NCBI GenBank assembly: GCA_029582155.1
Contig: CM055901.1
Coordinates: forward strand, 51,961,206 to 52,025,205
DNA length: 64,000 nt
Direction: 5' to 3'
Origin: Panopea generosa
Taxonomy: Eukaryota; Mollusca; Bivalvia; Adapedonta; Hiatellidae
A program made the position numbers and the translations under genes. Positions 11,925 through 24,750 of the stretch are shown here, piece by piece. Under the pieces are notes generated by a model. It ran no database searches, was not told where the DNA came from, and saw nothing but the letters and a program-made list of their open reading frames with translations. Positions within the stretch are counted from its first letter, which is position 1, and each line of letters begins with the position of its first letter.

Positions 11925-12035
11925 GAAAGCATAATGTTGATAATACATTTGGATTCTCAGGTTGTGGGTTTAAGCCCATCTCTGCCTGAGCACTTTATGT
12001 AGGAGAGTTTACCTGCTACTTGTGTTCAGTATGAT
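11925..12035 (+). mobile_element. SINE fragment with B-box
   Basis: GGTTGTGGGTTTAAGCCC is a tRNA B-box-like segment, preceded by AAAGCATAATGTTGATAATA and followed by CTGAGCACTTTATGTAGG. Confidence 0.4.
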
Positions 12036-12873
12036 AATGCTTCAAACGGCAATAATTACAAAAAAAATACAAACAAAAAGACAGTTTATAAGTTTGTATA
12101 TCAGTATACTTGTAAAAGGTACATTATGGTTTACCCAAAGATACAAGGTAACATACAACTATGTCCATTGTGTACAAGAATTAAAATGTCATCTACACTT
12201 CCACATAATTTCACATCATGTTTTCCCATTTATCATGTAAAGGTGAAGATAACATATACTCTTTTAATTGAAAGTACAACAGTGTGGGTTTTCCAGACAT
12301 TCTCCAATTATCAAGTCAAGGTGATAATGAAAAAGATGCTTGCATAGATTACATATTCAGAATACAACTGTCTGATCATGTTGACACAAATGATGGTATC
12401 ATCTTCAATGAAAATTATCTGTTGAGCACTTGGAATGTGTCATAAATATTAAAAATGGTGCATTTGTTCTACGAAAGTTGTTTATTTAATTGCGAGTACA
12501 TGTATATTTATATCAACATATTCATATATGAAAGTAACTGACAAATATTTTTTTATATTTATTGATTTTTATTATTACACAGGCTTTCTAGCAAATTTTT
12601 AACATTAAAATCAGTAAATAAAATTATGTAACTTAGAAGTGCTATATACTCTTATAATCATTTATTTATAAGGAAAAGCTTTTTCACTTTGTCAATAAAA
12701 AATGATTATTAAATCAGCAAATTTATAAATTCTATATAATTACTAATTCTAACAATACAGACATTATGTGTTTATAAAACAGCAAAATTCTTAATTTATA
12801 ATAACTGTGTATATTAATAATACATGTTTGTTTATATTATTTTTCTAACAATGGGCACCAATAAATATTTCAG
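12036..12873. other. Intron sequence, nothing recognised
   Basis: AT-rich sequence before exon 4. Two overlapping ~70-codon open frames show no domain match. Confidence 0.6.
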
Positions 12874-13031
12874 ACCAGTCGTGGCTCTGGTGTTCTGTTC
12901 TATGCTGCTGGTGGCACTCCCTACCACAGTCACCTGACTGCCTCAGTGCATGCTGGGACAGTATGGGTGTCCCTTGGATTTGGAGATGAAGATATTGATG
13001 TTAAGACAGGGATTGGTTTGGATAATTACAG
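12874..13031 (+). CDS. Exon 4: central LamG-b
   Basis: The acceptor is ATATTTCAG and the donor is TTACAG|GTAAGG; phase 0 in, phase 2 out. It encodes SGVLFYAAGGTPYHSHLTAS, the 'G-vLfy' strand of LamG, followed by VWVSLGFGDEDIDVKTGIGL and DNYR, whose last codon is completed by the next exon to give R-W-H. The ORF is open but under the length cutoff of a simple ORF scan. Confidence 0.9.
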
Positions 13032-13272
13032 GTAAGGAAAGCTTAACCTGGAGAGAATACTTTATGTAATGAAACTGATTAACAGTAACTCTACTTACTG
13101 CTAGTTACAGTGCAGTTCACCTGTTCAAAATCATGATACCTCTGTGGTATAATACTTTATATGGATAAATACTATTAAAAAAAAAATCTGCTCTGCCGTG
13201 TTGCATAAATCATTGCCTTATGAAGCTGTTCAATATTTTTGTATGTCTAAATTTGTGTAGTACTCTCGGGTC

Positions 13273-14152
13273 TAATTATAACGCAGATCTTGGGGTCCAC
13301 AAAATGAAAACGTGCTATACGTGGACCGCATTATAGAGATACTTATCTTGAAAAAATTGATGTTGGTTATTCACACCTATCATGCTGTCCGACTCTAAGT
13401 GAATGGTATTGTTTGCATTGTAATGTGGTACAACCCATATTTGGTTACAACAGATACGCTAAGATATGTATATAATTAATATAAAAAAGAAAAGAAAAAA
13501 AAAACGTTTTCGTGTTTTGATAAAACTAAAATTGGCAGCCATTTCCTTGTAACCTGTAAGCAAAAAAACAGTGTCTATATAAAAAATCGTGCTTCAATTT
13601 TAACTCAATGCTATTAGTGTTAAAATATTAAAAAATATATCAAGAGTGTTAACAACAATAAAATAATAAAAATTGGTTAATATATTGTTTATGATGTGAT
13701 AAAGTACCAGTGGTATATTTATACCTGTCAACCGCTTGGTTGCTTGATCACATGATCACTTGATGAATAGCAAAGTTTGCAAATGGCTTCCAGTGTTTGG
13801 CACGTGTCAGCATTTATTGAATCACTCAAACTGTTAATACTCATGCTGGCATGAATCAATCACTTAAACTATCCTTTAAACTACCATGAGGTAAAGGTTA
13901 TAACAGTTTGTTCTAATCAAGGCTAATTAGTGAGTAGAAGATAAGCAATGATCAAATCAATACATGGCGACTGATATATTGTTTGGTTGTCATTTGATCA
14001 TTCACGCATTTTCAGGTTTTATATCATGACATTCCCATGCGATTCCCCCCCCCCCCCCCCCAAAAAAAAAAATAAAAAATTAAAAGATTGAAGCCAAACA
14101 AAAAAAAAGCATTATAATGGAGTTCCATAATATCGGACCGCGTTATAACTAT
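13273..14152. mobile_element. Possible ~880-bp DNA element with TAATTATAACGC ends
   Basis: TAATTATAACGCAGATCTTG at the start and an inverted GGACCGCGTTATAACTA at the end. Inside is a C-run followed by an A-run (14045-14075). No transposase is readable. The ends match over only about 12 bp, so this is tentative. Confidence 0.35.
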
Positions 14153-14764
14153 TATGTCTATTTCTCAAGTTACTATTTTCATCAGGTATCAATTTCTACC
14201 AAATTCTAATGAAATAGACAAAGATTATCCTCATATAACAAACTTTTGACAAAAAGACAGAAGAAAAAAATGCATTAAATAAACTTAAAACCGCATCATT
14301 TCTCTCGTGAAAGTAGGTCTGTTTATTGACCTTCATTTTGAAAGGAATATAATTTTATAACGGAACAATAACCCCTCCATACTTGCAACTATTTAACTTA
14401 CTATTCACAATTTCTGGAATAGATCTTCACTCTCATATTTGAATCCTTAACCTACTGTCTCATTACCTATCTTGTCATCTATCATTTTGCCGCCATTTAT
14501 AGCCCCGAGGGGTAAGACAACCTGCGCATGAACTTTTATTTTTCATAATACATTTTGTTTTTCATACCTTCCATCTTATCAGTGCAATACAAACATTTAG
14601 TAGCATGACATATTTTTTTATTCATTTTTGTTTGCTTTTTGTTCTGTACTACTGTAGAGCCATTTTGTACTCTGTCTGAAGTTATTTCTATTTTATTTTT
14701 TCCCCACAAGATAAAGCTTTTAAGGTTGACCATACAGAATTTTACTAGAAAACAAATATTAAAT

Positions 14765-15000
14765 GTAAACAGCCAGTCAATGTCTGCATGGACAGTTCGT
14801 TCATGAGCATGTTAAACTGCTAAAAATAGTGGTGTCATACCCATGTCAGTATATAATGCTGGTTGTATGTATCTGCATAGACGATTCAGTGATGAGCATG
14901 TCAAACTGTTATGTGAAAATAGTGGTGTCAGACCTATGTCAGTATGTAACATTGGTTGTTTGTATCTGCATGGATGGTCCAGTGAATGTTAAAGCCTCAT
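14765..15000. repeat. ~110-bp imperfect tandem repeat, 2-2.5 copies
   Basis: Segments with ATAGTGGTGTCATACCCATG and ATAGTGGTGTCAGACCTATG, each followed by TCAGTAT and a GGTTGT...GTATCTGCAT stretch, are spaced about 110 bp apart. A related fragment (GGTGTCAGACCCATGTCAGT) lies near 16070. Confidence 0.7.
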
Positions 15001-15687
15001 TAAACTTCTGAAATGCAACCTTTTTGATATAACAAAAATGATTGTAATTAAATGTTTATAGTATTGCCAAAACAATTCCTGTAGACCACTTAGTGACTGT
15101 TTTAAAAAAAAGCGAGAAAATAAATAACTTTGATCGAAATGTGTATTTGTTAGATGAGAGGACTGAGCTTTTAACTTTTGTTTACATTTTTGTAATTCCG
15201 TAAATTACTCAGTTGCTGTCCGTCTGTACCTCCGCCAGTGTTAGGAAGTACTCAAATGAATACTGCAGTGGTAGTGTGCGGATTAAGACCGTTGGATAAG
15301 GGGGTTAATAACAAGATTAGTAAAGTTATGACTTCACTGATATTATGCATCGTTATTGTGTTTTCTTTTTTTTTTAAAAATATATTGATGTCTGCAATAA
15401 AACTGTTTCGAACATAGTATGCATTATATTATTTATACGCACTGAAAAGCAATGAGTACAGAATACTAGTTTAGTCTAGTAACTCTTGCTCAGGATTCTC
15501 CCTTACATATGCGTGATATTATCGCACACGCTATTACATCACAAATCACTTTATCGCAGTCAATATTGAGAGGCTACTAAGGGTGGTTTGTTTATGTTTA
15601 TAACAGGTTATTAAAAATTTAATATTTAATTTTATATGAACGATTACGTGCAATAAATTAGCTTGTGGGTTCCAGTTCATTGATACA

Positions 15688-15775
15688 CCAAGGGGAATAA
15701 AGGGGATGTTGTTAAAAACTATCTTACTGCAAGCGGTTATTTAATTTTTAACCGCATCCCCTACAATTCCCCATA
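15688..15775. repeat. Imperfect hairpin / short inverted repeat
   Basis: GGGGAATAAAGGGGATGTTG and the downstream TTTTTAACCGCATCCCCTAC then AATTCCCC pair with a few mismatches. It is MITE-like but no second copy was noticed. Confidence 0.55.
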
Positions 15776-16125
15776 CCAGGTTTCTTTCTGAAGTGAATTG
15801 ATCATATATTACCAACCAGCGCGTTTCCGAAAAAGCTTCGTAACTCCCTGTTTTCTGCCGAAGGTGTTTATTGGAAAGAGACAAACATTAATTTGTAAAC
15901 AAAACCCGTTCTCAATTATGTACTAATAATGTGTTTATATTTATTTTGCAAAGTTTCTCAGTGATCAAATAAATTATGTGTTCTATCATCTGGAAGAATA
16001 AAATTGACTTAAATTAAAACTAAAAATGACCGTTTCGGAAGTTTAATGAGACTGTAAGTGATGTTAGTGGTGTCAGACCCATGTCAGTGTGTATTGTGTT
16101 AGTGCCAGAGATATTATTAAATTGT

Positions 16126-16510
16126 TAGCTCATCTTTTTGGAAAAAACAAAAAGTTGTTGTCATGACCCTGGCGTTGTTGTTGCCGTCGTCTGCTGGTTA
16201 AAAGTTTGATGTTTAGCTCAGCCTTTTTCTCTGTTTCTGAACAAACAACCTATGTTGTAGTAACTAAGCTGCATAAACATTTTCATATTATGTTATAGAA
16301 ATAATGTATATAGCTAACTTACCTAAATTTTCATACTTTGGGCTCTAAACCTTTAAGTTTAAGTTTTTCATTTTTCCTTTTTGATTCATTTTTATTTTTC
16401 ATTAATACTATTGATCACCCTCATGTTTAAAAAGTTTATATCACTGACCTTGACCCACTTAATAGATTTTGAAAAAAGCCGAGCATCTGCACCCTCTTGC
16501 AGTGCTCTTG
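16126..16510. repeat. Dispersed repeat related to 60840-61105
   Basis: TTAGCTCATCTTTTTGG followed by TGTCATGACCCTGGCGTTGT matches in order AGCTCACCGGGACGAAG and TGCCATGACCCCGGCATTCG at 60840. The end is not clear. Confidence 0.5.
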
Positions 16511-16689
16511 TTTTCACTTCAACATCAATGAATACCATCCACGTATAGCATATGGTCAATGACCAGTAGTGTGTAGTGTTTGTCTCTCAGTCACTTCTTA
16601 TATCCCTTCTGTGATATGTCAAATAATTCCACTGTTCTTTTCTTGAAAAGGACTATATTACAGATGTAAACAAACAGTAAATGATATCT

Positions 16690-17004
16690 CAATTAGTCTG
16701 TTTTGGTAAGATAGGCCTATTGACTTACACACACGCCAGAAGGTCGTAGGTTCGATCCCAAGCCATGGTCATACCAAAGACATGTAAAATGGTACTAGAA
16801 GCTTCTTGCTTGGTTCTCAGTATTTATAGGATTAGTCTGTTTGGTCTGGTGTCAGTATAATGTGACTGGGATGGGGTATTATACCATGTGTCTGCGGCAT
16901 GATTACTCTATGTGTGGCAGCACTTATAATACTGGCTCAAGTAGAAACCATTGTGCGATAGGACTGAAAATTGTCGAAAGCGATGATTAACACCAATCAA
17001 TAAC
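16690..17004 (+). mobile_element. tRNA-derived SINE, reference copy
   Basis: The B-box is GGTCGTAGGTTCGATCCC. The body has GGTCATACCAAAGACATG and CAGTATAATGTGACTGGGAT then GGGGTATTATACC. The tail is GACTGAAAATTGTCGAAAGC then GATTAACACCAATCAATAA. Its body segment is the likely ancestor of the 43-bp unit at 21642. Confidence 0.7.
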
Positions 17005-17714
17005 ATGGTGTACATTCATAGTAATAATTGTAGGAATTATACACAAATAAGACAAATCTAGAATTATAATGGATGCAGCTGTCTAGTTCCAGGAGTACAG
17101 GGGGGTGTACTCTTAATCGCTTTGAAGTTAAATATATAAAGAATGTGAAAGGAGGACAGATCTGATAGTTATCTACTCAATATTATACAACTAATGTTAT
17201 AACTGGTATGATACTGTACCATAGGTTATGTCCCAGATGGGTTGTGATCTACTTGATAAATATCTACATCTGTGATAGTTTATCATAGAGACAAATCATG
17301 TGTCCTAGTGTGTTTTTTTTCTATGGTCATGGTAAAACCCTGTATTTGTTTCAGATATTCTTTATAATTTTGTTATATACTATATTATATTGTTTGGTTA
17401 TTTCCTTCTACCTATTTTTCAGTTTGTTATACTATAGACCAAATGTGACCAACTCTGCTCTTTCTATTGAAAATAACTTTATAATTTTTTGCCGTAATCC
17501 TGTTATTATGATGCCACTACATTAAAGATGCTGTTCACATTATAATGCTGATTATTTAAGTGTATAAAGGTTATTATTTATAAATGTGTTTCCATTTATA
17601 CTATAGTAAAACACAGGTATAGCAATCTCCAGGACCTTTGTTATATTCTAGGCTCACTATTTGATGGCCATTAATACATGTGTTCATCATATCATAAGGG
17701 TGTATGTTGAAATA

Positions 17715-18490
17715 AAGATGACTGTGTTCATTATAGTGATTATTTTACATTATAATGATGACTGGTTACATTATAATGATGACTGTTTACATTATAATGA
17801 TGAATTTGCATTATAATAATGACTTTACATTATAATGAAGACAGTGTTCATTATAATATCGACTGTGTTCATTATAATGTTGACTTTACATTATAATGAT
17901 GACTGTTTGCGTTATATTGATGAATTTGCATTATAATGATGACTTTGCATTACAATAATGACTTTACATTATAATGATGACTGTTTACATTATAATGATG
18001 ACTGTTAACGTTATAATGATGAATTTGCATTATAATGATGATTTTACATTATAATGATGATTGTTTACATGATAATGATAACTGTTTACATTATAATGAT
18101 AACTGTTAACAATATAATGATGACTTTTTACATGATAATGATGACTGTTTACATTATAATGATGAATTTGCATTAGAATGATGACTGTTTAAAACCATTA
18201 TAATGGTGACTTTACATTATAATTATGACTGTTTACATTATAATGATGACTTGTAAACATTATAATGATGAATTTGCATTATAATGATGACGGTTTACAT
18301 TATGATGATGACTGTTTAAAACCATTATAATGATGACTTTACATAATATTATGACTGTTTACATTATGATGATGACTGTTAACATTATAATGATGAATTT
18401 GCATTATAACGATGACTTTACATTATAAAAATGACTGTTTACATGATAATGATGAATTTGCATTATAATGATGACTGTTTACATTGTATA
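17715..18490. repeat. ~21-bp AT-rich minisatellite
   Basis: The unit is near ACATTATAATGATGACTGTT, with interspersed GAATTTGC variants and a longer form containing AAAACCATTATAATGG. It lies in the 12.8-kb intron between exons 4 and 5. No coding signal. Confidence 0.9.
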
Positions 18491-19859
18491 CATACACATT
18501 GCAGCAGTATTTCTATTCATTACCAGAAGTCATGTGGGGATGTGAGTTGCCATTTTCTTGCATACCAAACATTGATTTCCAAGTTTTTTTTATTGGGTAC
18601 AGAACCTTATATTGCCTTTCCTGTTACTCTCCTTGTTCTGTGACATGACATATTATAAACTTGTATCATAAGTTATATGATGTGATGTCCTAGAAGCTAT
18701 TGTGGTAAAAAAAAAAAGGATAATGAATTAAAATGGAATTATCATTCAATGTGTTTGGTATGCAAGAAATAGACTCATTCATGCTTTGTTTCTTTTGATC
18801 AGATAAAAAAATCTTTCAATCTAGGGACAACTGTTATACATGGTTACTCAACAGAGCCTTGTTCCTGTCAAAACAGTTTTCCCTTGGGACACAAATTTTC
18901 TATTCGAACCTCAAACCCATGATTGATTCTTATAGCATCACATACCTGAATAAAAATCATTTGACATCATTAATATTCCAATGTAATGCCTAGTTCGAAT
19001 TTACTGTTTTTAATGGTAAATTCAAGTTGTTACATGTTTATATCTTGGTAGATGAGAAAAGTATGAATTGTAGATGAGAAATTAGCAAAGAAGTTGTTTC
19101 TTTGTATAAACTTCCCTCATCCATTGCAAAATGCCATTTTAGATTCACTTTGTCGTCACTTTGTTTTTAATTTGATATTAAGCAGCTAACAGTCCAACAA
19201 CTACTGCAGCAACCCTTATAGATTTTTCTGCAATCAAACATACATTATGTATAAGCTGTTTTATTCATAGCTGCATTTCAGCAACAAATAATACATGCTT
19301 TTTTGTTTCTTTCAGACATTTACCGTATGTAACCAGATAATGGGCACTTATTTTTGCAACCCCTTAATACCCTACGTTTTTTTTTTCTTTTACAACAAAA
19401 TATTTAGCTTGTACATTGTATCTTGATACTCTCCATATTTTTGTATCTGTAACACTTCCGAGTATGGTTGTTGTATTTAGTCATAAAGATTGCTTTGGTC
19501 ACATTTGGTACTGTAATTTGCCAAATATTAATATATATTTTATATCCATGTATGATATTGTAGGTATACCATTTTGAGCGAGGACATATTTTGTAGTCCA
19601 AGTGCTGTCTGGTATCCATAATCATTCTTAAATCTTCAACCTGCTGTATACTACACTTGAATTGATCTTGGTTTGACTCCGATCATGTTTAATTGAATAC
19701 TGGAAACTTTTAACAAATGGGAAACTTGGGGAAGCTTTCTGGGTAGTTTTGGTTTGGACTGGTTACAAAAGTTGTTGAGTTTATGTTCAGCAGGGCAGTG
19801 GTTATACAATTTCTCTTCTGAAAATGTTTCAATAAAAGGGAGACCTCTGGGGCTGAGAG

Positions 19860-19990
19860 ATCTAAGGTACTGTTGTCAAATGACCTCTCACCTCTAACTG
19901 CTGAGGTCATGGGTTCGAGCCCTGCTAGGTTTAAAAACTTATGAGAAGGACAGTTTTTCTACTGATTCATCCTTTCTGCACCAATAAAAC
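19860..19990 (+). mobile_element. SINE fragment with B-box
   Basis: GAGGTCATGGGTTCGAGCCC is a B-box-like segment. The following AACTTATGAGAAGGACAG resembles the body of tRNA SINEs near 46735. Confidence 0.45.
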
Positions 19991-20911
19991 TTGATATGCC
20001 ATATATAACTTATTGTGGGTTGAAAATGCCTAAAACTTCAGTTTATAAAAAAAAAATTCTGTACATACTTTCTTGTTTGGAACATGTTTTGACACCCATT
20101 TGCTGTTGTTGTTGGTCCAGAATCGAAAGTCATTCAGTAAATTCTATTCTTATAATTATTCAACTGACAGTCCTTCCATCTATTCAAAAAATATTGCTAA
20201 GGCATATTTTATTTATTACTGTTTTTTTTCCAAATTTAATTTACAACATTAGAGAAACATTCAGTTGATGCCTGGATCAGCTTTAAAATATAACTTGCCC
20301 CCACCAAATCCTGCTTATTGCCTTATTTTAAAATAACAATGGAATTTAATTAGTTCTGCATTAATTAATGGCACCCAACATTAAGTTATGGTAACTCCTC
20401 CCCCACAATGGCAGCACTCTTCTTCTAAACACCTGGCCATTAATTAGAAATCAGTAAATCTTAAATCCATCATGAAAGACCTGCAATATTTATTTTACTA
20501 ATTTACTAATGCATCAAAGTCATAACCAAACTTTTAAAGGTGAATTGATAAAGTGCTTGCTGTGTTTAGAGCGCCACATTGATGTAGGCTTCAGTAGTAG
20601 CTGTCTCTCGTGCCACATTTATGTCGAGTTTTAATCTCTTATTTAACCATTATCTATATCATTTCATATTTTTAATTGTGTTGTAATTACATAGTAATTA
20701 TGAACCTGTCATCACAATGATCAACAGGGGACATTAGTATGTCGTTCAGTTTTTATTTATGTATTCCATATTTCATTTGTTTAATGTGTTGTACCATGTG
20801 GTTATCTCACTGAAATAGGTTCATGTTGTGATGTTTGCATTTATGTTTTACTCCATTGTTTATTATTCCCATTGAAAGGACTATAAAATTTGAGTCTATT
20901 TTGAAATTATA

Positions 20912-21418
20912 CTGAGTTCCAAAAGTTTTGTACCTCTTTTTGAAATGGCCATTTTTCGAAGATCAAAGATAAAAGTATTATGCTTAGAGCAACATTTAAA
21001 TCATCGAATTTCATCACACACATCAAATTTTTATGACAAAGCAAACACTCCGATCAAAAGTACAGACTTAGTCAATATTAGGAATGACCTCCATTGGCGA
21101 CTATACAGCTAAGGCACCAATATTGCAATGATCGTTCCACTGTCCTTATTGTCGTGCATTGTCATGCTGGATGGAACTATATACCACAAAGGGGTATAAG
21201 AACAGTGGTACAATCAATGTGATCACGATTCCTAAGCTAAGAATGTGTGACGGTTTATGTGTTTACATGGATTTGCTGTGTCGTAAAATTTGATGTGTGT
21301 TATGAAATTCGCTGAATTAAATGTTGTTCTCAGCATACATACTTTTATCTTTCATCAACCTTTAACTGTTTCGAAAAATTGCCATTTCAAAAAGAGGTGC
21401 AAAACTTTTGTGACTCAG
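20912..21418. mobile_element. 507-bp non-autonomous Tc1/mariner-type element
   Basis: Flanked by TA. The 5' end CTGAGTTCCAAAAGTTTTGT and the 3' end AAAACTTTTGTGACTCAG are inverted matches that continue inward for about 50 bp (TTTTTGAAATGGCCATTTTT against ATTGCCATTTCAAAAAGAGG). The interior has no transposase frame. It ends a few bases before the SINE head at 21431. Confidence 0.85.
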
Positions 21419-21430
21419 TATATAAGAAAA

Positions 21431-24400
21431 GTGGAGCGTGTGGTCCAGAGGTAGAGCATCGAATCGATCGGAGGGTTGTGGGTTCAATCTCTACCCAAAC
21501 CCCCCAGCTATGTGTAGTGTCATTGAGCAAGATATTTTTTCCACATATATTTGTTACTGGTTCTACCCAGGAAGACTTTGAGTGTGATTTGTGTCAGTTG
21601 AAATTACTTGTTTTACAATCAAAGTAAAATAAATAAAGTCCCAGTGTAGTTTGACTGGGTGGGGTGTCATGTCAGGCCAAGTCCCAGTGTAGTGTGACTG
21701 GGTGGGGTGTCATATTGTGCCAAGTCCCAGTGTAGTGTGACTGGGTGGGATGTCATGTCAGGTCAAGTCCCAGTGTAGTGTGACTTGGTGGAGTGTCATA
21801 TTGTGCCAAGTCCCAGTGTAGTGTGACTGGGTGGGATGTCATATTGTGCCAAGTCCCAGTGTAGTGTGACTGGGTGGGGTGTCATGTCAGGCCAAGTCCC
21901 AGTGTAGTGTAACTGGGTGGGGTGTCATGTTGGGCCAAGTCCCAGTGTAGTGTAACTGGGTGGGGTGTTATGTCAGGCCAAGTCCCAGTGTAGTGTGACT
22001 GGGTGGGGTGTCATGTTGGGCCAAGTCCCAGTGTAGTGTGACTTGGTGGGGTGTCATATTGTGCCAAGTCCGAGTGTAGTGTGACTGGGTGGGGTGTCAT
22101 GTTATGCCAAGTCCCAGTGTAGTGTGACTGGGTGGGGTGTCATATTGTGCCAAGTCCGAGTGTAGTGTGACTGGGTGGGGTGTCATGTCAGGCCAAGTCC
22201 CAGTGTAGTTTGACTGGGTGGGGTGTCATGTTAAGCCAAGTCCCAGTGTAGTGTGACTGGGTGGGGTGTCATATTGTGCCAAGTCCCAGTGTAGTGTGAC
22301 TGGGTGGGGTGTCATGTCAGGCCAAGTCCGAGTGTAGTGTGACTGGGTGGGGTGTCATGTTATGCCAAGTCCCAGTGTAGTGTGACTGGGTGGGGTGTCA
22401 TATTGTGCCAAGTCCCAGTGTAGTGTGACTGGGTGGGGTGTCATGTCGGGCCAAGTCCCAGTGTAGTGTGACTGGGTGGGTTTCATGCCAGGCCAAGTCC
22501 CAGTGTAGTGTGACTTGGTGGGGTGTCGTATTGTGCCAATTCCCAGTGTAGAATGACTGGGTGGGGTGTCATGTCAGGCCAAGTCCCAGTGTAGTGTGAC
22601 TGGGTGGGGTATCATATTGTGCCAAGTCTCAGTGTAGTTTGACTGGATGGGGTGTCATGTCAGGCCAAGTCCCAGTGTAGTGTGACTGGTAGGGATGTCA
22701 TGTCGGGCCAAGTCCCAGTGTAGTGTGACTGGGTGGGGTGTCATGTCAGGCCAAGTCCCAGTGTAGTGTGACTGGTAGGGATGTCATGTCAGGCCAAGTC
22801 CCAGTGTAGTGTGACTGGGTGGGGTGTCATGCCAGGCCAAGTCCCAGTGTAGTGTGACTGGGTGGGGTGTCATGTTGGGCCAAATCCCAGTGTAGTGTGA
22901 CTGGGTGGGGTGTCATATTGCGCCAAGTCTCAGTGTAGTGTGACTGGGTGCGGTGTCATGTCAGGCCAAGTCCCAGTGTAGTGTGACTGGGTGGGATGTC
23001 ATATTGTGCCAAGTCCCAGTGTAGTGTGACTGGGTGGGGTGTCATATTGTGCCAAGTCCCAGTGTAGTGTGACTGGGTGGGGTGTCATGTTGGGCCAAGT
23101 CCTAGTGTAGTGTGACTGGGTGAGGTGTCATGTCAGGCCAAGTCCCTGTGTAGTGTGACTGGGTGGGGTGTCATGTTGGGCCAAGTCCCAGTGTAGTGTG
23201 ACTTGGTGGGATGTCATGTCGGGCCAAGTCCAAGTGTAGTGTGACTGGGTGGGGTGTCATACTGTGCCAAGTTCCAGTGTAGTGTGACTGGGTGGGGTGT
23301 CATGTCCGGTCAAGTCCCAGTGTAGTGTGACTGGGTGGGATGTCATGTCGGGCCAAGTCCCAGTGTAGTGTGACTGGGTGGGGTGTCATATTGTGCCAAG
23401 TCCCAGTGTAGTGTGACTGGTAGGGATGTCATGTCAGGCCAAGTCCCAGTGTAGTGTGACTGGGTGGGTAGTCATACTGTGCCAAGTCCCAGTGTAGTGT
23501 GACTGGGTGGGGTGTCATGCCAGGCCAAGTCCCAGTGTAGTGTGACTGGGTGGGGTGTCATGTTGGGCCAAGTCCCAGTGTAGTGTGACTGGGTGGGGTG
23601 TCATATTGTGCCAAGTCCCAGTGTAGTGTGACTGGGTGGGTGTCATGTTGGGCCAAGTCCCAGTGTAGTGTGACTGGGTGGGGTGTCATATTGTGCCAAG
23701 TCCTAGTGTAGTGGGACTGGGTGGGGTGTCATGTCAGGCCAAGTCCCTGTGTAGTGTGACTTGGTGGGGTGTCATGTCAGGCCAAGTCCCAGTGTAGTGT
23801 GACTTGGAGTCATATTGTGCCAAGTCTCAGTGTATTGTGACTTGGTGGGATGTCATGTTGGGCCAAGTGCCAGTGTAGTGTGTCTGGGTGAGGTATAAGG
23901 TGGGCCTAGTTCCAGTGTAGTGTGACTGGGTGGGATGTCATGTCAGGCCAAGTCCCAGTGTAGTGTGACTGGGTGGGATGTCATGTCAGGCTAAGTCTCA
24001 GTGTAGTTTGACTGGGTGGGGTGTCATGTCAGGCCAAGTCCCAGTGTAGTGTGACTGGGTGGGGTGTCATATTGTGCCAAGTCCCAGTGTAGTGTGACTG
24101 GGTGGGGTGTCATACTGTGCCAAGTCCCAGTGTAGTGTGACTTGGTGGGATGTCATGTCGGGTCATGTCCCAGTGTAGTGTGACTGGGTGGGGTGTCATA
24201 CTGTGCCAAGTCCCAGTGTAGTGTGACTGGATGGGGTGTCATGTTGGGCCAAGTCCCAGTGTAGTGTGACTGGGTGGGGTGTCATATTGTGCCAAGTCTC
24301 AGTGTAGTGTGACTTGGTGGGATGTCATGTTGGGCCAAGTCCCAGTGTAGTATGACTGGGTGGGGAGTCATATTGTGCCAAGTCTCAGTGTATTGTGACT

Positions 24401-24750
24401 TGGTGGGATGTCATGTTGGGCCAAGTTCCATTGTAGTGTGACTGGGTGGGGTGTAATGTTGGGCCTAGTGCCAGTGTAGTGTGTCTGGGTGAGGTATAAG
24501 GTGGGCCTAGTTCCAGTGTAGTGTGACTGGGTGGAGTGTCATGTTGGGCCAAGTTCCAGTGTAGTGTGACTGGGTGGGATGTCATGTTAGGCCAAGTTCC
24601 AGTGTAGTGTGACTGGAAAGGGTATCATGTTAGGTGGAGTTCCAGTGTAGTGTGACTTGGTAGGTTGTCATGTCATACAGTTTTAAATATATATGACTGT
24701 TGTCATAGAACTGAAAAATGTTGAAAGTCACATTAAACATCATGTAATTT
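21431..24750 (+). mobile_element. SINE with internally amplified body
   Basis: The head is GTGGTCCAGAGGTAGAGCAT (A-box region) and GGTTGTGGGTTCAATCTC (B-box). The tail at 24700-24750 is AGAACTGAAAAATGTTGAAA then GTCACATTAAACATCA, like other SINE tails here. Between them lie about 3 kb of 43-bp copies where a normal SINE body would be about 200 bp. Confidence 0.65.
21642..24670 (+). repeat. 43-bp array (~70 copies) inside a SINE
   Basis: The unit combines GCCAAGTCCCAGTGTAGTG, TGACTGGGTGGGGTGTCAT and GTCAG. It is flanked upstream by a tRNA-like SINE head (about 21431) and downstream by a SINE-type tail (to about 24750). The unit resembles the body of the intact SINE at 16690-17004 (CAGTATAATGTGACTGGGAT), so it is best explained as internal amplification of a SINE segment. 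Confidence 0.93.

Larger units (their letters stand above)
14153..16125. other. Intron sequence with minor repeats
   Basis: Apart from the tandem repeat at 14765 and the hairpin at 15688, I see no coding or RNA signal. Confidence 0.55.
17005..20911. other. Intron sequence around the 21-bp array
   Basis: Contains the array at 17715-18490 and the SINE fragment at 19860. The remaining open frames (all under 100 codons) are low-complexity AT-rich translations. Confidence 0.55.

Noticed and set aside
16735-16765. Functional tRNA gene
   Set aside because: A B-box-like segment is present but no foldable 70-90-nt cloverleaf is evident; it is joined to a SINE body and tail found elsewhere in the window.
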